This document shows, piece by piece, positions 59,340 to 64,000 of a stretch of 64,000 nt of DNA. A program made the position numbers and the translations under genes. Under the pieces are notes generated by a model. It was not told the DNA's origin. It was given only the letters and a program-made list of their open reading frames with translations, and searched no databases. Origin of the DNA: Luzula sylvatica (taxonomy: Eukaryota; Streptophyta; Magnoliopsida; Poales; Juncaceae). The DNA is taken from assembly GCA_946800325.1 (NCBI GenBank), contig OX326960.1, forward strand, positions 31,773,629 to 31,837,628, read 5' to 3'. How positions within the stretch are numbered: the first letter of the stretch is position 1; each line of letters begins with the position of its first letter.

Positions 59340-60467
59340 TATTTTTTTTAAAATGTTAAAATATACAAAAGGTTAAGTCTTACGACACCTTCAAAAAAAA
59401 TCAAGTATCATATTTTCTAAAAAATGTTAGAATTGAAATTTAACACGAACAAAAATACACAATTTTATGTTTTCCTAAAAATACTCTGTATTAAATAACT
59501 AACGCACAAATTTTTATTTTTTACCTAAAACAATTGAAAATAAAAAAGTGAAGTCTAATACTTAAACAAAATCCAATATCTGATTATTTAAAAAATGTCA
59601 AAATTGACATTTAACACGAGCAAAATACAAAATTTTCATGTTGTCCTAAAATATTCTGTAATAAAAGACAAACACACACTAATTTTTATTTTTTTGAAAA
59701 CTTTCTTAAATTCGCAAAAATTAAAATCTAACACCTTCAAAAAAATATTGTATCCTTATTCCAAAAAGTATCAAAAATATCAAAACTAACACACTCAAAT
59801 TTCGATTTTCTCAAAAATTCTCAAAAATTCAAAAAATGAAGTCTAACACCTTCCAAAAAATATCAATTAATCTATTTTATTAAAAAATTAAAATTGAATG
59901 TTAACACGAGCAAGATACTCGATTTTTATGTTGTCCTAAAAATACACCGTAATAGAATACTAACACACACAATTTTTTTTTCTTTTTTCAAAAATTTCTT
60001 AAAATTGCAAATAGTGCAGTCTAACACCTTTAAAAAAAAATCAATTATTATATTTCTTAAAAAATGTCAAAATTTAAGTGTAACAAGGGCAAAATAAACA
60101 ATTTCAAGGTGCTCATGAAAGTATTATGAAAAAGAAGACTAATACACACAAATTTCTATTTTCTAAAAAAAATTTTAAAAATACAAATAGTGAAGTCTAA
60201 CACCTTCCAAAAATATATCATTTAACCTATCTTATTAAAAAATTAAAATTGAATTGTAACATGAGCAAGATACTCAATTTTTATGTTGTCCTCAAAATAC
60301 TCAAATTTATATTTTTCAAGAATTTATTAAATATTCCAAAATAAAGTCCAACGCCTTAAAACAAATCTAATATCCTATTTTCCAAAAAAATATTGAAATT
60401 AAAGTGTAACACGAGAAAAATACTCATTTTCATATATTCCTAAAATTACTCCGTAAGAGAAGACAAA
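59340..60467. repeat. Degenerate ~176-bp tandem repeat
   Basis: The anchor gtctaacaccttc (varied) recurs at about 59377, 59553, 59726, 59841, 60019, 60195 and 60346. Spacing is 173-178 bp, with two shortened units (115 and 151). Each unit runs through AAAATGTCAAAATTGA, TAACACGAGCAAAATAC, TTTTATGTTGTCCTAAAAAT and ACTAACACACACAAATTTT. The array ends exactly where the LTR starts (60468), so the retrotransposon probably inserted into it. No coding. Confidence 0.85.
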
Positions 60468-61875
60468 TGTTGATCCAAATATCCTAAGGTTTGATTATGT
60501 CAAAACACTGTCAATACTAACGGTTTCAGTTAAGACCAACTTGTAGGAGAAGTAGGTACAACGGACCAAGGATGATCGAAAGAGACGATTGAAGAATTCA
60601 AGACGAATATCATATGTGAAAAGAAAGGCGTCAAGACATTGAAGAATTCAAGACGTCGAAGCCTTCCGTGAGTTGGGATCATCAAAATAAACCATAGGTA
60701 TTCCAAAGAACATCTCATATTTATCAAGATCAAAAGATAAATTCGAAAAACGATGATCAACAAGGAAACTCACCATACCAGTATGGTTCGTTCGAACTAA
60801 CACATAGTTCGTTCGAACGAACCAAGACCTGGCATGGTGAGAAAACTCACAAAACTAGAGACAATAAATATTCGTTCGAACGAACCTATATGCTAGTTCG
60901 AACGAACCATTTTGTTTCGTTCCCCTCAAGGACGAACCATGAACCACTCTAAGTTCGTTCGAACAAAACAAATAAGTTCGTTCGAACGAATCGATACCTG
61001 GTGTTGTGAGACAAATAAACAAATCTAGACACAATAAATATTCGTTGGAACGAACCAATCGGTACGTTCGAACGAACATCCATGGTTCGTTCTTGAATTC
61101 ATAGAACGAACCATGAACAAATTCAGGTTAGTTCGAACGAACATAATTGTTCGTTCGAACGAACTCATAGTGTTTATGAAAATTCCTTTGAAACGGCTAG
61201 TTCAAATTCAAGTTCGTTCGAACGAACCAAACAGTACGTTCGAACGAACTATGTAATTTTTACACAGGTTAAGTGGTTTCTATGGATGATATAAATAGAA
61301 CAACTTACACCTTCTCTCTCCTATCCTTTTTGCAAAATCATTTCACATCTAAAAGAGAGAACGAACTAGCTTTGATCTTCTTCCAAATATCTTGATAAGT
61401 GTGAGACAAACCTCTAGATCATAGATCTACTTCTCGAAATCTCTCTTCTATACGATTCCCAACTCACGTGACCGATCACGTTGTAGTGCGTATTAGAAAC
61501 GTGTAATAGGCTAATTCTTGAATTGTAAAGCCCGCTATAGATCGATAGAAAACGTGTAAATCGATCTAGGCACAACCTTGTACGAGTGAGTTGGAATTCA
61601 ATCGAACGCCTAAACGGCACAAGGCCTTCCCGGAGACGTAGGTACTTGCCAATAATCGAATCGGTCGATTAAGCAAGTAAAGGGTGAGTTAAAGCTACAA
61701 AGCAACCACCTACCGAACTCCGTAATAAATATCGTGTGTTCATCTCGTTCGGTATTTGCATTCTTTTATTTAAATCATATTAAGCTTCCGCATAATTTAG
61801 AATCGGTATACCTTAGTCGAAAATTGTAAGTAAAGATTACCTATTCACCCCCCTCTAGGTTAGAATTAACCAACA
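60468..61875 (+). repeat. 5' LTR (1408 bp) with many TTCGAA-centred palindromes
   Basis: Begins TGTTGATCC and ends ACCAACA (TG...CA). Between about 60785 and 61250 the motif GTTCGTTCGAACGAAC, an 8+8 palindrome, occurs about 12 times in full or slightly altered form. A TATA box (TATAAATAG, 61290-61298) and an AATAAA (61724-61729) mark the likely start and end of R. No 3' LTR is in the window for comparison. Confidence 0.85.
61290..61298 (+). promoter_or_regulatory. TATA box in the LTR
   Basis: TATAAATAG directly after the palindrome-rich U3 part, where a retrotransposon promoter is expected. Confidence 0.6.
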
Positions 61876-61876
61876 A

Positions 61877-61889
61877 TTGGTATCAGAGC
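61877..61889 (+). other. Primer binding site (initiator tRNA-Met)
   Basis: TTGGTATCAGAGC two bases after the LTR; TGGTATCAGAGC is the standard complement of the 3' end of plant initiator tRNA-Met used by Copia elements. Confidence 0.9.
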
Positions 61890-61937
61890 AAAATACTAAC
61901 CGTCTCTTTGAGTAAAATTGACAACTTGTATACGATT

Positions 61938-64000
61938 ATGGCCAATACCACCGTTCCCAAATTGCAACTTACCTATCCCAAGGAATTGGACGGTAAAAAT
62001 TGGAATGTTTGGAAACGATGCATGTTGAATGTGTTTTCCATACAAGGCCTAAAATCGATAGTAGAAGATGGGTTCATAATCAACTCTACTACCGATGCCG
62101 AAGGGAAAACACTTCTATCACCCGATTCAATGAATAACCAAACCTCCGACATCTATGCCCAAAATTTAATTCTCACCAACATGGTAGGATCACTCTCCGT
62201 TTTGGTAGATGGATGTGATACCTCTCATCAAATGTGGCGAGCTCTCCTAAATCGATTTGAAGGGAACAATCAAATGAAAAGGACCAATCTTATGGGACTT
62301 GAACAACAATTTGATAGTTTCCGAATGATCGAGGGCGAATCCGTAGATGATATGTACCTTCGTATGAATCATATCAAAAACGGATTCACCGCTCTTGGAG
62401 AGTCCCTAACAAACTCTCGAGTTGTAGGTAAATTGATTCGAGCAATGCCAATGAGTTGGGAGACTCTACGAGTGGCATTGGAGACGATGATGGCTACACA
62501 AGACATGTCGCCCGAAGAATTGGTAAGTTACTTCAGAAACTTCGAAGCTCGACTCAAGCAACTCACTCAAGAAAATGCTTCAACCTCTCGCCCAAAGGCC
62601 GTGGCTCTACCCGCCGTAGAGGCGAGCGATGATGAGAGCGAAATAGCTCTTTTGGTAAGAAAATTTAGAGAGTTTAGGACTCATGAAAGACGGTTCAACG
62701 ACAACCGCAAGCGACAAAACTTGAAGCCATATTGCTTCGAGTGCAACAAGAAGGGACACACAATCGAGACATGTTGGATTCTCCATCCCGAACATGCTCC
62801 GTGGAACAAAAAGGATGACGAGCGAAAAGATCGGGAAAGACGTGAACCTCGACACGAAAGACGACAAGACGACAAAGATCGACAAGAACGACACAAGGAT
62901 AAAGGTAAAGATTTCAAAAAGAAAAAGGCTTATAAAGCTCATGTAGGAAGATGGGGAGAGTCGGATGCCTCAAGTACATCATCCGAGTCGGAGTGCAACT
63001 CGGATCGAGAAACCGCGAACTTGGCACTTATGGCGACGATCACTCCTTCGGTGGACGATGTGGTGGAGAAAGCAATTCAAGCCATGCTTCTTCAAAGAGT
63101 GTCAATACCTGAACCTCTCACGCCTCACTCTCCTAGTGTTCTTTCACCCACTTCTACGTCAAGCTCAACACATGACCTAGGTCATGAGGTATATCTCACA
63201 CCCATAATTAAGTCTATTAAGCCAACCTCAAATGCATGTTCCTTATCTAAACTAAATTCGGACCTAGAACTTGAATCTCTCGACGCACTTTTGAGAGACG
63301 TCGAATTTCCTCATCAAAGTGAGGGTAAGGTCGAGAGCACGATAGCGGCTCTCGAGGCTAAGGTAGTATCTTTAGAATTATCCGTTGAGTCTTATAAAGC
63401 ACAACTCAATGAATTTAAATGTTTTTCAAAATGTGAATGTCCAACCCTAAAAGGCGATATTTCACATCTAAAAGTTGAACTTCAAAATTTAAAAGTTGAA
63501 AATACATCCTTGAAGAAAGCTTGTGCAAACAAAGCATCTAGCTCTCCTTCGTTGGATGACGTTTTAAAGGGGTCATTAAAGGGACAAAAACCTAATGACA
63601 AATCGGGTCTAGGGTTCAAGAAGGATATCGGTCATAAATCCGGTCCTTCCAAATCCAAAGATCAAACATCAAAATGGGAGAACAATAGAATCAATAGTCA
63701 CGGAAATGCTATCATGTACCGTGACTATAATCAAGGTAAAAGTGGTAAAATGGAACAACCTAAAAATGTTAGGGCTAATAATAGAAATAATCATTTTACA
63801 CAAACTACATCTTATAGACGTACCAATGTGGGACGAACCGATTGCTTGTTCAAACGGGGACCAAATGGGTATTTCTATGAGGTGAAGCAAAACACCGACG
63901 CTTCATATCAAACATGGGCTCCCAAACATTTCACCAATACACAAAAACATTTTTCAACTAGAAACTATTGTGAAAAATCGACCAAACCGAAAATTCAAAA
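61938..64000 (+). CDS. Copia gag polyprotein, N-terminal part (open at window end)
   Basis: From ATG 61938 the frame stays open for 687 codons to the window edge. Residues about 10-215 are the Copia gag core (LDGKNWNVWKRCML, QMWRALLNRFEG, SWETLRVALETMM). C-X2-C-X4-H-X4-C at about 266-279 (CFECNKKGHTIETC) is the CCHC knuckle that binds genomic RNA. It is followed by a highly charged Arg/Asp/Lys stretch (about 290-335) and a Ser-rich acidic patch. About 450-540 has heptad-like Leu spacing (IAALEAKVVSLELSVESYKA) and probably forms a coiled coil, as described for Sirevirus gags. Protease is not reached, so gag is long or fused to pol beyond the window. No stop or frameshift seen. Confidence 0.88.
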   Translation, partial: MANTTVPKLQLTYPKELDGKNWNVWKRCMLNVFSIQGLKSIVEDGFIINSTTDAEGKTLLSPDSMNNQTSDIYAQNLILTNMVGSLSVLVDGCDTSHQMWRALLNRFEGNNQMKRTNLMGLEQQFDSFRMIEGESVDDMYLRMNHIKNGFTALGESLTNSRVVGKLIRAMPMSWETLRVALETMMATQDMSPEELVSYFRNFEARLKQLTQENASTSRPKAVALPAVEASDDESEIALLVRKFREFRTHERRFNDNRKRQNLKPYCFECNKKGHTIETCWILHPEHAPWNKKDDERKDRERREPRHERRQDDKDRQERHKDKGKDFKKKKAYKAHVGRWGESDASSTSSESECNSDRETANLALMATITPSVDDVVEKAIQAMLLQRVSIPEPLTPHSPSVLSPTSTSSSTHDLGHEVYLTPIIKSIKPTSNACSLSKLNSDLELESLDALLRDVEFPHQSEGKVESTIAALEAKVVSLELSVESYKAQLNEFKCFSKCECPTLKGDISHLKVELQNLKVENTSLKKACANKASSSPSLDDVLKGSLKGQKPNDKSGLGFKKDIGHKSGPSKSKDQTSKWENNRINSHGNAIMYRDYNQGKSGKMEQPKNVRANNRNNHFTQTTSYRRTNVGRTDCLFKRGPNGYFYEVKQNTDASYQTWAPKHFTNTQKHFSTRNYCEKSTKPKIQ

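Larger units (their letters stand above)
60468..64000 (+). mobile_element. Sirevirus-like Copia LTR retrotransposon, 5' part
   Basis: 5' LTR 60468-61875, primer binding site 61877-61889, then an open gag to the end of the window. No protease, integrase or RT is reached, so the class is inferred from the Copia-type gag with CCHC knuckle, the initiator-Met tRNA primer site, the long LTR and its palindromes. It looks intact as far as visible. Confidence 0.85.

Noticed and set aside
60480..61620. Minus-strand open frames in the LTR region
   Set aside because: They fall inside the LTR and follow its palindromic repeats; no motif and no splice structure.

Overview
The window is nuclear DNA from a flowering plant, most likely a eudicot. 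It is AT-rich, its genes are split by GT-AG (and two GC-AG) introns, plant-type gene families are present, and most of the remainder is plant transposable elements: Helitrons, hAT, Mutator-like and Harbinger-like MITEs, LINEs, a SINE and Copia elements. I cannot name the family or genus. No rRNA, tRNA gene, CRISPR array or operon was seen.

Layout. 1-1.7 kb: relic of a prolyl 4-hydroxylase (P4H) gene split by a Helitron. 2.0-2.2 kb: MITE. 2.7-7.5 kb: LINE on the minus strand. 7.9-8.5 kb: hAT element. 9.9-11.3 kb: second Helitron of the same family, ending just upstream of an intact eight-exon P4H gene (11.5-13.1 kb). 13.4-14.7 kb: Harbinger-like element. 15.5-15.7 kb: small hAT element. 15.9-16.0 kb: relic of another P4H last exon. 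17.15-17.8 kb: intact three-exon gene for a 77-aa SERF/ZNF706-like zinc-finger protein. 18.4-20.4 kb: intact ten-exon casein kinase 2 alpha gene on the minus strand. The neighbourhood P4H, 77-aa protein, CK2 alpha matches what I recall of Arabidopsis At2g23096, At2g23090 and At2g23080.

20.7-24.0 kb holds a hAT element, a 1.07-kb foldback element and MITEs. 25.4-52.8 kb is a tandem array of four class III peroxidase genes, all on the plus strand and all with intact coding: PRX-A at 25.4, PRX-B at 31.6, PRX-C at 43.9 and PRX-D at 49.1 kb. A and B are a recent duplication that includes introns and flanks. A to C have five introns and D has three. A five-copy 130-bp tandem repeat lies directly upstream of PRX-D. 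Between B and C lie a foldback fragment, possible organelle-like DNA, a VNTR-bearing poly(A) retroposon with a 14-bp target duplication, a SINE and a Helitron-like end.

53.7-55.3 kb: internally deleted Copia element. 55.3-58.5 kb: little recognisable. 58.6-58.9 kb: small two-exon gene for a 69-aa protein of unknown function. 59.3-60.5 kb: degenerate ~176-bp tandem repeat. From 60.47 kb to the end: 5' LTR (1.4 kb, rich in TTCGAA-centred palindromes), primer binding site and an open gag of a Sirevirus-like Copia element that leaves the window.

The host genes do not form a pathway together: P4H hydroxylates proline in secretory proteins, CK2 alpha is a general Ser/Thr kinase, and the peroxidases act in the cell wall. 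The peroxidase cluster is the one functional gene family grouping. All splice models were read by eye from splice sites and family conservation; every exon junction listed keeps frame.
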